From contig NW_004457639.1 in NCBI RefSeq assembly GCF_000203815.1, positions 1 through 64,000 on the forward strand: a DNA stretch of 64,000 nt, in the 5' to 3' direction. A program made the position numbers and the translations under genes. The DNA comes from Cavenderia fasciculata. Lineage: Eukaryota > Evosea > Eumycetozoa > Acytosteliales > Cavenderiaceae. Position 1 is the stretch's first letter, and every line of letters starts with the position of its first letter. The notes under the pieces were generated by a model that worked only from the letters and a program-made list of their open reading frames with translations, did no database searches and was not told the DNA's origin. Positions 1-10,247 of the stretch are shown here, one piece after another.

Positions 1-814
1 CTAGCTAAATGTCAACCTGATCGATGGTCGGGTCACTAATCTCGAACTGATCGCAAACTTTAGTAAATTCTCTCTCATTTGGTGCAAACTAGCTTCACCC
101 TATCGCATTCCTTCCTAACTAAAACTAACCACTACCTAACAACTACTCCAAATTAATAATAATTAAATCAATAATTTAAAAATAAACAATATGACTTCGG
201 CGGTGATGGGGAGGTCAAAGATTTTATTAAAAAAAAAAAAAAAATTTCCTCATTTGTACCTTCTGAGCACCCCTCCCGATAGGAGAGAACAAGAAAAGAA
301 TTACTTTCAGTCACTGCCAAGAAAAATATTTTTGATTCTAATTAATATAATATTTTTCTATATTGTTTTATGAGTGAAAATTAGTGGACTCCAAAAGGAG
401 TATCCTTTGACATTCTAAATCCTGATTGACATTTTGAATTATCTATCAGTGACGACTTGACATTTTAATTTAAAAAATTAATTTATTTTGGAGGGAAAAT
501 TCAATTCATTTTTTTGAAGTAATTTTTTGTGAATCTTTCCACCCTTGCAAACATATAATTTATACCCATCTTCACATCTTTATCATAAATCATCATCACA
601 TGATGATCTCTGCAATAATACAATCACCTATCATCATCATCATCATCAGTCCTACTAGTATCAATTGTTAATTAGAGATAGAGATAGATAGACAGACAGA
701 TAGATAGATAAAAGAGTATGTTTAACTAACATCAGCAAGCGAGTCAATTATGTTTAATGTTTATGTTTACTGATCATTGGTCATTCTAGAGAGAGAGAGA
801 GATTTAGAAAAAGA
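1..814. other. Intergenic DNA upstream of the first gene
   Basis: No convincing gene is seen here. A 60-codon open frame at 191-373 is mostly a poly-A-derived Lys run and lacks homology. The octamer TTGACATT occurs three times in direct orientation at 407-414, 426-433 and 457-464, which could be a cluster of transcription factor sites. Short GATA and GAGA repeats lie at 674-710 and 788-802, just upstream of the start codon at 815. Confidence 0.6.
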
Positions 815-2929
815 ATGAAAACTAGATCATCATCATCATCATCATCAACAGGATTAGAGGATAATGATTTAGTTTGTACACATGATCAATGTATATCTTC
901 GTGGAATGAAGTCGATGATAAGGGAAGGTATATTCAAAGCTTTCCGTGTCATGCTAGCAGGGTTGGGCACGACCAGATTGCACATAGAAAGAAATGCTCA
1001 AGAGAATGTATTGGCTGCATTAGAATGCAACGAGAAGAGGCTAGTATTAGTAGTAGCGTTGGCAGTCGTCTGCAGAGGACAAGTAAAACAAGTACTCTCT
1101 TGTCCGACGATGAAGACGACCTTGACAACAACAACAACAACAACAAGAATGAAATAGTCGTAGATGAAGACCTGCTACCGACCTTGGATGAATACCATTG
1201 GCTGCTAAACACCATCAAATTTGTAAACAATAGTAAATTTCTATGTCAGAATTACACCTGTTTTGAAAAAGAATGCAAGGCTACAAAGAATGTCCAAAAA
1301 CTATCTCCAAATAATAATAATTTTAGAGTTACCTATATCAATACTCATAATCATCCCTTATTTATTAATTATCATTATAATAATAATAAGATAATAGAGG
1401 AAGAAGAGGAAGAAGAAGTTGAAATAGAAGATAAACCTCAACCTAAACCTCAACCTCAACCTCTACCACCACCAATCATTGTAGATAATCAACAACAACA
1501 ACAAACAAATAATAATAATAATAATCATAGTATGGACATTAATATAAAAAAGAGAAAGATGGATAATAGTGATAGTGACACTATATCAGATGAATACTCT
1601 TTTGCCATTCAAATGGATTTAGATGGTCACATGAAAAAAAGTTCTTCTTCTACTACATCCACTTCTACACCCGATGATAATAACGTTGAAAGTTATCATT
1701 CATCATCTTGTACAACTCCTTCTTGTTATGAAACAGAGAGTGATGTTACGGATACTGGAGAGAATAATACGACGACAACCACCACCACCAACACTACTAC
1801 CACCTCTGAAACGATGTACAGGATATTTGATAGTGATGATGATCTATCATCGTCAGACGATGACATGGAAGACACAGAGACCGAGGATGTACATCCTCCA
1901 CCGCTCCTGGTTACATGCAAAAATCCAAACCACGAAAAGATATGTGGCACCAAACCACAGCTTCCCTACCCCGACCAATTCTACATTCGAAAGAATGGTC
2001 AATTATCAAGATGTAGGCAATGCGAGAGATATTACCAAAGTAGAAGCAGAGTACCAATAACAACAACAACAAGATCACGTTCAAATTTAGCCAACAACAA
2101 CAACAACAAAAAGAATATTAAAAGTAATAATTCATCAATCAAAAGTAAAACATTGGTTGGTCAGAATAATATTAATAATAAAAAGAATAATAACACCAAA
2201 ATAGAACCGAATAGTAATAAGAAGAATAATAATAATAATACCAAAATAGAATCAACTATGAAAAAGTTAAAAACTACTAGTAGTAGTAGTACTACAACCA
2301 CAACTACTCCTACTACTTTAGATCCAGATCAAGAATTAATTATGGAAATGCAAATGAAAGATTTCATTCAAGAGGTATTTATCTATATAGAGGATAGTTG
2401 TGATTTTGAAATACCCACCACTACCACCACCGATCCCATACAAGAAAAGAATGACATTATCATTGAAGATGTAAGGATCTGCACATTTCCCACACATCAA
2501 TTTGTTTGTGGAACCGATCCATTAATTCCACTTCCAGTGTCAATGTTTTATAATGAAAGAAATCATTGCAAAAAGTGTTACAACTATAACAGGAACAAAA
2601 TTAAACAATCCATGAGACTACCACCAACAAAGAAGAAAAGAACAAAATTCGCACCACCATTGCCATATCCTCATATGACCAAACTTTCCACTCCACCTCA
2701 TATGACCAAACTTTCTACTCCTCATGTGACCAAACTTTCTACTCCTCCTCCTCCATCTCCATCTCCTCCTACTCCACTTACTACTCCTATAGATACAAAA
2801 AAAGAAAAAAAAGAAGATGGTGAAGATGAAAAAGAAGAAAAAGTACCTCTTGTAGAAAATAATAATGATAATAATAATACTTTATTTATCAATACTTTAG
2901 TTTCAATGCTAATAGGTAGTATTAAATAA
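815..2929 (+). CDS. Asn-rich zinc-binding protein with degenerate WRKY-like domain
   Basis: Single-exon gene of 704 residues, ending in TAA. Most of it is low complexity (Asn, Thr, Ser, acidic and Pro runs), but four Cys-containing islands stand out. Residues 21-72 hold a Cys/His cluster. Residues about 124-180 match the spacing of a WRKY/GCM1 zinc finger: a DxYxW start, then C-x4-C-x23-H-x-H, with Y-x-C before and K-x-V after the cysteines; the WRKYGQK heptad is replaced by WLLNTIK. Residues 368-412 and 556-600 are two copies of a module C-x4-H-x3-C-G-T-x-P-x2-P-x-P...FY...C-x2-C. These features suggest a nuclear DNA-binding protein (inference). The Pro-rich tail contains three copies of HMTKLSTP or HVTKLSTP. 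No close named family was recognised; the gene itself is secure, the function is not. Confidence 0.8.
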   Translation: MKTRSSSSSSSTGLEDNDLVCTHDQCISSWNEVDDKGRYIQSFPCHASRVGHDQIAHRKKCSRECIGCIRMQREEASISSSVGSRLQRTSKTSTLLSDDEDDLDNNNNNNKNEIVVDEDLLPTLDEYHWLLNTIKFVNNSKFLCQNYTCFEKECKATKNVQKLSPNNNNFRVTYINTHNHPLFINYHYNNNKIIEEEEEEEVEIEDKPQPKPQPQPLPPPIIVDNQQQQQTNNNNNNHSMDINIKKRKMDNSDSDTISDEYSFAIQMDLDGHMKKSSSSTTSTSTPDDNNVESYHSSSCTTPSCYETESDVTDTGENNTTTTTTTNTTTTSETMYRIFDSDDDLSSSDDDMEDTETEDVHPPPLLVTCKNPNHEKICGTKPQLPYPDQFYIRKNGQLSRCRQCERYYQSRSRVPITTTTRSRSNLANNNNNKKNIKSNNSSIKSKTLVGQNNINNKKNNNTKIEPNSNKKNNNNNTKIESTMKKLKTTSSSSTTTTTTPTTLDPDQELIMEMQMKDFIQEVFIYIEDSCDFEIPTTTTTDPIQEKNDIIIEDVRICTFPTHQFVCGTDPLIPLPVSMFYNERNHCKKCYNYNRNKIKQSMRLPPTKKKRTKFAPPLPYPHMTKLSTPPHMTKLSTPHVTKLSTPPPPSPSPPTPLTTPIDTKKEKKEDGEDEKEEKVPLVENNNDNNNTLFINTLVSMLIGSIK

Positions 2930-2995
2930 ATTATATATATATATTTTTTTTGTAAATTAAAAATAATAATACAACGTTGCTATTGTTGTTTTTAA

Positions 2996-4177
2996 TTATC
3001 TAGCAACTCTAAGACCACCATCAAAACCATGAGGAGTAAATACAAATTGCCAAAGATTTAATGATCTAGATTTAAATCCACCAGCACACATTAAAAGATA
3101 GTATGTCCACATTCTTTTAAATCTATCATCATATTTTGATGTATCCAAAGATGATGCATTCTTGTTAAAGTTTTCATACCAAGCAACCAGAGTACGATCA
3201 TAATCTGCCCCAAAGTTGTGTAGGTCTTCTAAATTAAATAGTAGTTCAGATGCCGATGTAATACCAGATATGGATGGACTTACACCCATTGAAAAGATAT
3301 ATTTCGCGGTCCATTCATCACAAATCTTGGTAGGTTTGGTGCCACCAAGACAATGGAGTAAAAAGATACCATCATCTTTTAGATTTCTTCTGGCCACCTC
3401 GAAAAAGTTACGATAGTTGTTTGGTCCAACATGTTCAATCATACCGATACTAGTCATTCGGTCAAATTGATATCCATTCAAGTCACGATAATCTGAAACG
3501 ACAAACTCTACATCCAAACCTTTGCACTTTTCCTCGGCATACTTTAATTGTTCAACAGAGATGGTAATACCAACAACAGAGACTTTATAGTTTTTGGCAG
3601 CATAATAGGCAAGTCCACCCCATCCACAACCAATATCCAACAGTTTCATTCCAGGTTTAAGACCCAACTTTTCACATACTAGTCTTAGTTTATGTTCTTG
3701 TGATTCGTCTAGATTTTTGGCATCTTTCCAATAACCACAAGTGTATTGCATGTACATTGGATCCAATGTAGCTTCAAAAATATCATTACCAGTGTTGTAG
3801 TGCTTTGATCCAACAATCAATGCACGTGCTTTTGATTCCAAATTGTAGACATATTGAATGGCGATTCTAAAAATGTCACTCCAATTGGTTGGCAATTCAA
3901 TTTTGTTTTTTAGAATCCTATACGACAATAAATCCAATCTCTTGCATTCCCACCATCCATCCATATAGCTTTCACCCAGTCCTAAAGATCCTTCAACCAA
4001 AACTCTCTTGTAGAATCCTTCATTCATCACTTGAATATCCCAATCATTTGGTCCATCAAATTGAATATCACTATTTTTTAATAAATCTACCAATATTCTT
4101 TTCCATGTTGCAGAATCATTTGTTGTTATTACATTCTTCTTTTTTGTTGAAATATCAGTCAAATCTTTTTCTTGCAT
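2996..4177 (-). CDS. Cyclopropane-fatty-acyl-phospholipid synthase
   Basis: Intronless, 393 residues, close to the 382 residues of E. coli Cfa. The enzyme transfers a methylene group from S-adenosylmethionine to the double bond of an unsaturated acyl chain in a membrane phospholipid. The SAM-binding motif LDIGCGWGG lies at 180-188, followed by VVGITIS at 201-207, the DYRDLN stretch near 229 and the EHVGP motif at 248-252. Cys364 in YYLLMCAGGF corresponds to E. coli Cys354, and the C-terminal GLRVAR is conserved. The protein is much closer to proteobacterial Cfa than a typical eukaryotic gene, and it lacks introns, so old bacterial acquisition is likely (inference). It is convergent with the gene at 815-2929, the two stops being only about 70 bp apart. 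A broken partial copy lies about 400 bp upstream. Confidence 0.93.
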   Translation of the reverse strand: MQEKDLTDISTKKKNVITTNDSATWKRILVDLLKNSDIQFDGPNDWDIQVMNEGFYKRVLVEGSLGLGESYMDGWWECKRLDLLSYRILKNKIELPTNWSDIFRIAIQYVYNLESKARALIVGSKHYNTGNDIFEATLDPMYMQYTCGYWKDAKNLDESQEHKLRLVCEKLGLKPGMKLLDIGCGWGGLAYYAAKNYKVSVVGITISVEQLKYAEEKCKGLDVEFVVSDYRDLNGYQFDRMTSIGMIEHVGPNNYRNFFEVARRNLKDDGIFLLHCLGGTKPTKICDEWTAKYIFSMGVSPSISGITSASELLFNLEDLHNFGADYDRTLVAWYENFNKNASSLDTSKYDDRFKRMWTYYLLMCAGGFKSRSLNLWQFVFTPHGFDGGLRVAR

Positions 4178-4547
4178 TCTTTTAAAAAGTTGATTAAATA
4201 AATAAATACTTATTCTCTTTTAATCAATTGAACCATATTTCTCTCTTTTTTAAAGGAGAGAGAGAGAAACAATTCAAAAGGTTATTCCATTTTTAAAAAC
4301 ATAATAGAAAGAAAGGGATCTTATCTCCCTTTTTTGATTAGATCTAAAAATAATTGATTAATCCAATTCTAGTACAAAAAAGGTGTAAGTAATAATGATC
4401 TATTTATCTGTTGTGAAACAAAAAGAATGGTTTAAAAAAGTAATAAAACACACAAAACACGTGCTCTAATTTGGTTTGAAGATTATTTTTTTGAATTTAG
4501 AAAGAATAGATTTAAAAGATAGTAATTTTGAAGAGAAAGTGGTAGAA

Positions 4548-4578
<31 letters not shown>

Positions 4579-4965
4579 CACCCAATCCCAATGATCCTTC
4601 AACCAAAACTCTATTGTAGAAACCTTGTTCATTCAAATTGGATATCACTATTTTTTAATAAATCTTCTAGGTTTACATTATCATTCTCTTTTTTTTTTAA
4701 AAGTTAGATTAATAACTAATGATGTAAATATGTATGATGGTCTTGTGAATATGAATGTATCTATTTATCTGTTTGTTGCGGACAAAGAAATAAAATAAAA
4801 TGAAAATTTACAAACCCAAACAAGCACAACCAAACTAAAATTAGTTGAAAATTATTTATTTTGAAATAGATATATAGTAATTTGTCAAACAAAGAGAGAG
4901 ACAGTGAGATTGGGAGATAAATAGAATAGAATAAAGACGCATATAATAATATAGATATAGAGATA
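4178..4965. other. Divergent intergenic region between CFA synthase and dcp2
   Basis: The segment is AT-rich and holds the CFA-derived fragment described separately. Two loosely similar stretches, near 4396-4490 and 4754-4850, share TCTATTTATCTGTT followed by A-rich DNA, which suggests that a block of about 360 bp was duplicated here and then decayed. An AAT repeat lies at about 4549-4576. GA-rich DNA sits upstream of both start codons. Confidence 0.5.
4578..4664 (-). pseudogene. Partial decayed copy of the CFA synthase 5' region
   Basis: About 87 bp are nearly identical to the CFA coding sequence near 3971-4087, on the same strand. The shared part encodes residues around NEGFYKRVLVEGSLGLG and, after a deletion of roughly 25-35 bp, the stretch specifying LLKNSDIQF. 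An AAT repeat replaces the continuation after LGLG, so no functional enzyme can be made. The high remaining identity points to a fairly recent local duplication in the 5' flank of the intact gene. Confidence 0.8.
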
Positions 4966-6401
4966 ATGTACTTTTCAAATGAAGTAAAAGGGACAATAGT
5001 CTCTAACAATACAGATAACAACAATAGTAATGATTCACAACAACAACAACAACAACAACAACATTTACAACAACAACAAATGCAACAAATGCATCCAGTA
5101 TTCTTACCACCTCATCATCCTCATCATCATATGACACCTCCACCACCATTTATGCATCATCCAGGGATGCCAGATACAATGGGTCATTCAGGTCACATGT
5201 TTGGTGCACCTCCACCATTTATGGCACCTCCTCCTCTACATCCACATCATCATCACCCCAATTCATTTATGCATCATCCAATGGGAGGCGTTGGAATGCC
5301 ACCACCTCCAATGATGTCACATGATCCTATGAATATGAATATGAACATGAACATGTATAATATGCCACCTCCTTTTATGCAACATCTTCACATGATGCAT
5401 CAAGATATTCAACAACATCAACAACAACAAACATTAGAGCAACCAATACAACAAACACCTCAACCACAATCAAATCAACAACCACCAAATCAATCACAAC
5501 CTTCTGAAACACCAATAACACCAAGAGGTGAAGAAAACCCAAATAGACCATCATTATCAGCAATATTTGAAGATCTTGCAAGTAGATTTGTAATTAATAT
5601 TCCAGCTGAAGAGTTGGAATCGTTTGAGCGTATGCTCTTTCAAGTTGAATCTGCCTATTGGTTTTATGACGATTTCTATCGAGAGGATCATCCACACCTA
5701 CCAAAATACTCGTTGGCAGAGTTTACAAAGGTGTTTTTTGCAAAGTGTCCTCTCTTGTCGCCACACAAGGCTCACGTTGAAGATATTTTAAAGCGATTCT
5801 CAGAGTACAAGACAAGAGTACCAGTGTATGGTGCCATCATTCTAAACCCAACCATGGAAAAGGCATTGTTTGTACGTGGTTATAATTCATCGAGTTGGGG
5901 TTTCCCAAGAGGCAAGGTCAACAAGGATGAACCAGACTCTGACTGCGCAGTAAGAGAGGTTTTGGAAGAGGTTGGTTTTGATATTGGTCCATATCTCAAT
6001 CCAAGACATTACATTGAAATCGAATTTATGAAACAACAGAAAATTAAATTATTTATCATTCAAGGTGTTAGTGAAGAAACTCATTTTTGTCCTAGAACAA
6101 GAAAAGAAATTAGTGTAAATAAGAAAAAATAGAAATAGAAAAAGAAATGGACGAGGAGAATAATTTATTAAATTTAATATTTATTACTTTTAGAAAATTG
6201 AATGGATGGTAATTGATGAATTACCAACGTTTTCAAAGAAACCTGTAGGTCCTACAAAGGAAAAGAACTTTTTTAGATCTATACCATTTTTTATAAAATT
6301 GAAAAAATGGATTGCAAATAGAAAAGCTAAAAGAATTAATGGAAATCAAAATGGTAATCAAAATGGAAACCAAAATAGTACAACAAAGTCAACACCAAAT
6401 C

Positions 6402-6479
<78 letters not shown>

Positions 6480-7204
6480 TTCAACAACAAGATACAACAC
6501 CAAAAATTATTATGCAAAGAAATAGAGATAATAATAATAATGAAAATGGTAATAGTATTAATAGTAGTAATAGTGTAAAGAAAAAACAGCAACAGGTACA
6601 GTTACCAACACCTTTACAAGTACAACAGACAACTCCAGCAACAACTCCACAAGCAGCATCTCAAATCAAAAACGATGGGTATTCACCTTATCCAGAGTCA
6701 CCACCAGCTTCACCGCGGAGAACAGGTCCCAATGCCCACCAAAACAATAATCTAGAATCATCCTTTTATACAAACTTTTCAACTCCAACACCACAGAAAA
6801 ATAATAACAACAAAAGAAATCAACAACAAAAGGATTCATTCTTTGATACTCCAAATAGTAATTATAAAGTTCCTCAACAATCATCTCAACATCCTCCACA
6901 ACAACAACAACAACAACAACAAAATTTGGAATCTCAATTTGATCAATTATTATTAAAACCAAGTCAATTGGATAATAATAATAATGGTGGAAACAAAAAT
7001 CAAAAGAGAAATAATAATAATAATAATAATAATAATAACCACAACAAATTTAAGTTTTCACCAGCAAAATCATTTTATGATTCTACTGAATCAGTTGATC
7101 AATATCCTCCACTACAACAACAACAATCGAATCAAAAATCGATTTTCCAAGATGTACAGTTTAATCATCAAGATTTGAAATCAAATTTCAAATCTAAAAA
7201 ATAA
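4966..7204 (+). CDS. dcp2: mRNA-decapping enzyme Dcp2 (Nudix hydrolase)
   Basis: Two exons, 4966-6114 and 6194-7204, joined in phase 0 across an intron GTAAAT...TTTTAG; 719 residues. Dcp2 hydrolyses the 5' cap of mRNA to release m7GDP and commits the transcript to 5'-3' decay in P-bodies. After a Gln/His/Met/Pro-rich N-terminal extension of about 190 residues comes the Dcp2 box A domain (from FEDLASRFVINIP, with WFYDDFYRED). The Nudix box (residues about 312-334) has the canonical form G-x5-E-x7-REVLEEVG, with preceding GFPRGK. The splice junction rebuilds the conserved TRKEISKIEW box B. The C-terminal half is Asn/Gln-rich disordered sequence with an AAT repeat. The long N-terminal extension is unusual compared with yeast and human Dcp2, which begin near box A. 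Confidence 0.95.
6404..6479 (+). repeat. (AAT)n microsatellite inside dcp2
   Basis: About 25 tandem AAT units in frame, encoding a poly-Asn run in the C-terminal half of Dcp2. Such Asn runs are typical of dictyostelid proteomes. Confidence 0.95.
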
Positions 7205-7478
7205 AAAATGTAATATACTCAATCAATCAACCATCTTGATTGGGTTTAATAATATTATTTTTTAATCAAATATATGATTTACTTTATTATTATAATCTTA
7301 TGATTACAAAAAAGGATTCGAGATGACTTATTATAAATCGAGAAAAAAGTCTTGACAATGTACAAAAAAAAAGAAATAATTATTTCTTTGGAAGAATATT
7401 TTTAATTACCTAGTTCTTAATTATAAAAAAATATTAGAAAATGAATGGAAATTTTGATAAAATATTATTTACTAAATA

Positions 7479-7737
7479 TTACATACTATTAGACTTTTTT
7501 GGGTATCTACCATTTTGATCTAAAGTTCTAAAACTAGCCGAAATTTGATTAATTCCTTGACTAGATAAAATATTAGAATCATTTTGAAAAGAGGTTAAAG
7601 AAAATGAAGAACTTTTGACAGTCGATAGAGATCTTAAATTTTCTAAAGAAAAGAAATAAAAAAGTAACAAATAAATATTAAAATTAATATTTAATTAAAT
7701 TTTAAATATTTTTGGGAAAAGTCATACCAAATAACAT
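7479..7737 (-). CDS. Small Ser/Asn-rich protein, 57 residues, unrecognised
   Basis: Two exons on the minus strand: a 10-nt first exon 7737-7728 (ATG plus two codons and one base) and exon 2 at 7642-7479, with an intron starting GTATGA and ending TTTAG. The joined frame begins MLFENLRSLSTVKSSSF, ends KKSNSM and stops with TAA. There is no signal peptide, membrane segment or cysteine. A tiny first exon followed by a short Ser-rich product resembles the general layout of small developmental genes in dictyostelids, but I do not recognise the family. A TATA-like TATAAAT lies about 110 bp upstream on the minus strand (near 7845). The splice sites and continuous frame support a real gene. Confidence 0.6.
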
Positions 7738-8301
7738 TTTTTCAAGAATTTGTAGGATATTAAAGAGATTATATGTAGTGAGTTGATTATTATTATTATT
7801 TGTTGATTTGTTATATGTTTTGGTTTAAAATACTCCTCGTATTTATAATCGACTACTGGGGGTCTGGTTTCAAACTATCCTTCCATGATCGACTCTCTAA
7901 AAAAGCTCCAATTTTTTTTTTTTGGAAAGTATCACAACACCACCCATTTTCCAACAACAACATCAACAATTGGTAAAAACCACCGCCAGAGGCGGTAGGA
8001 GAAATGGATTAGGAGGACAGATTGCTGGTAAAACGAAAATCTAGTAGTCGAAGAATAGGAGCAGCAGGCAGCAGCAGCAGCAGCAATATAGAAACTCTAT
8101 CATCATCTAGATCACCCCACCCTCTTTCCCAACACTCTTTCTCTCTCTCTCCCACCAACCAACTCTTTTACCAAATTTACTATCATGCGAATTGATAATC
8201 TTTTTAAAAAGTTATTGGTATTTGATATTATTGGTGTGTTGATTTCATGGTGGTCACCGATAAGGTAGAACAAACATACGATGCTGCTAATGCAGGAACG
8301 T

Positions 8302-8315
8302 ACTGGGATCCCAGT
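8302..8315. promoter_or_regulatory. 14-bp perfect palindrome
   Basis: ACTGGGATCCCAGT is its own reverse complement. It lies in the long spacer upstream of vti1 and could bind a dimeric regulator; no known factor is assigned. Confidence 0.35.
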
Positions 8316-8470
8316 CACACATCAATCCAAGACAGACAGACAGACAGAGTTCCATTACCTACAACAACACACCAACCAGTTTCTCCTTTTGGAAAATTGA
8401 AAATTCTCCAACGATTAAACAGTTTTTGGATCCATCAACACAACAGATTGATAGTATTATCATCTGTATA

Positions 8471-8565
8471 CACCCCCCACCCCACCCACCACCACCATCC
8501 CCCGACGACGATTTATTAATTAACAAAATATTCGTACAGTGTTGGGTGGTGCGAGGTGGGGGGTG
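8471..8565. promoter_or_regulatory. Inverted C-rich and G-rich boxes
   Basis: CACCCCCCACC at 8471-8481 and its exact reverse complement GGTGGGGGGTG at 8555-8565 flank about 73 bp. Similar GT/CA-rich boxes are the known target class of the Dictyostelium G-box binding factor (GbfA), so a developmental control element is plausible (inference). Confidence 0.35.
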
Positions 8566-8781
8566 GTATTTAATTATGAAACTGAGAACAATGTGCTTCC
8601 AACAATAACAACATTTCGCCCCCCCTCCTTAAATTTAGCTAATTTTATAATTGGACGAGACATACGACGAGGACGAGGAGGGGGGTGAGGTGAGGAAAAG
8701 TGAGGTGAGGTTCTGATATTAATATTGTTTGTCCAATGAATATGCCTGATATGATGATCAAAGGGAGATGCTTCTCAATCT

Positions 8782-8818
8782 TACCCATGGGTATTGTGTT
8801 ACCAATAGTACTATTGGT
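8782..8818. promoter_or_regulatory. Two adjacent perfect palindromes (12 and 18 bp)
   Basis: TACCCATGGGTA at 8782-8793 is followed after 7 bp by ACCAATAGTACTATTGGT at 8801-8818. Each is a perfect palindrome, so the pair could form paired dimer sites or a cruciform. Confidence 0.4.
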
Positions 8819-10247
8819 TTAATCCATTCTTACTTTAAATTGAAGTTTTGATTCGATCAACAACAACAACAACACAATTCACCCACCAACCAATTTCCAA
8901 AATTCCATTCCACATATCACAACAGATATCGAAAATAACAGCAACTTCTCGCTTTTTGAAGTGTGTGTATGTGTATGTGTTTTATTTTAACCTTTCAACA
9001 GATCTACTTTCATTCTTTTCGTGCGTGATCACATATTTTGCTAGTGTAGTGATTATTGGATGGATTGATGGATGGATGAGTGAATGATCGTCGTTGGTTA
9101 CAATAATATCAGAAGAGGGTGTGATGCAGACAGACTGGCAGGTACATCGCATCCATCAAATCAAACCTCCTCCTACTAGAGATTATAATATGATTGGTTA
9201 CGAGCACTTCCTTTTACAGAATGTTCTTTTGATTGAATCATAAAACGCATGTGAACATGTGAACCATCTTTGTTTCAAAAAAAGTAAAAGTTGTAGACAC
9301 CGATAGTATGTTCCTGATTTTGTTCAATTGGAGAACATCAACAACATTGTCCGTCAGATAGAGAATCTATCTATGTACTGTTACTGCCAGTAGCAGTAGT
9401 ATCTACACTACTCTATACATAACCGATAAACGATCATCATCTTGTTGTCAGTGACCTCACTTTGTGGTGTGAGCGACACATGTGATGATCATTGATTGTG
9501 TAAAACGAGGTGTAAGATTATCTTTTGATACGATCGTCGTTAAATTTGGTGGATATCGAGGAGTAGTAGTAGGTAGTAGTAGTAGTAGTAAAGAAGAAGA
9601 TGATGATAGCAAAATATAATGTGACGAGGAGCATGGAGGAGATGTAATAGTTAGGTTGGTGATGCCATCAAGTTGGTTAAAGGGACCCTTTAAAAGATGG
9701 ATGATCAATTCTTAATAAAATGATCACTGTACATCTTTCACTTGTTTGTATAGTAGTAGTAGTATATGATAATACTTTTAAAAGGTTGACCGCCACCGTG
9801 TTGGTTATTGTTATAACAACTTCAGATAATTGTCGTGTCAAAGGTTGAAAGGTTGAAAGGTTGATTGGTTGGTTGGTTGGTTGGTTATCTTTATCCGCTT
9901 CAAACCACTTTTAAGCATCATCGTCTTCATCATACAATGACAATTAAAAGATGGGTAAATTGATATGTATTTAAATAAAGCAAATATTAACTCTCAGCAA
10001 TAATAAATATCATAACTTTTCCCGATTAAAAAAAAATTAAAAAAAAAAATGAACCACCCCCCAGTTTCACCCAACTGAAGGATTTAGGGGGAGAGAAGCG
10101 AAGGATAGTAATTAATATTAATATTCGGCTATTAAAGCAATATATTGTTATAGGTAGATTATAAAGAACAGAATCTAGATAGATAGATAGATAGATAGGT
10201 TATATAGGTCATCTCAGTAGGAAGACAATAATAAAAGAAGAATAAGA

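Larger units (their letters stand above)
7738..10247. other. 2.5 kb divergent intergenic region with palindromes and G/C boxes
   Basis: No convincing coding exon is seen. The region is less AT-rich than other spacers. It contains a short hairpin, ACCGCC-AGA-GGCGGT, at 7982-7996, several perfect palindromes and a pair of inverted C-rich/G-rich tracts listed separately, GAGGTGAGG repeats near 8680-8710, a TTGG tandem repeat near 9862-9886 and GATA repeats near 10178-10198. A 90-codon frame at 8247-8519 has no recognisable features. It probably serves as the joint regulatory region of the small minus-strand gene and vti1. Confidence 0.5.

Noticed and set aside
191..373. 60-codon open frame
   Set aside because: Mostly Lys from a poly-A tract, no homology, poor codon pattern.
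8247..8519. 90-codon open frame in the palindrome-rich spacer
   Set aside because: No domain, signal or splice partner, and the 3' half is a translated CA/CCC repeat; kept as non-coding.
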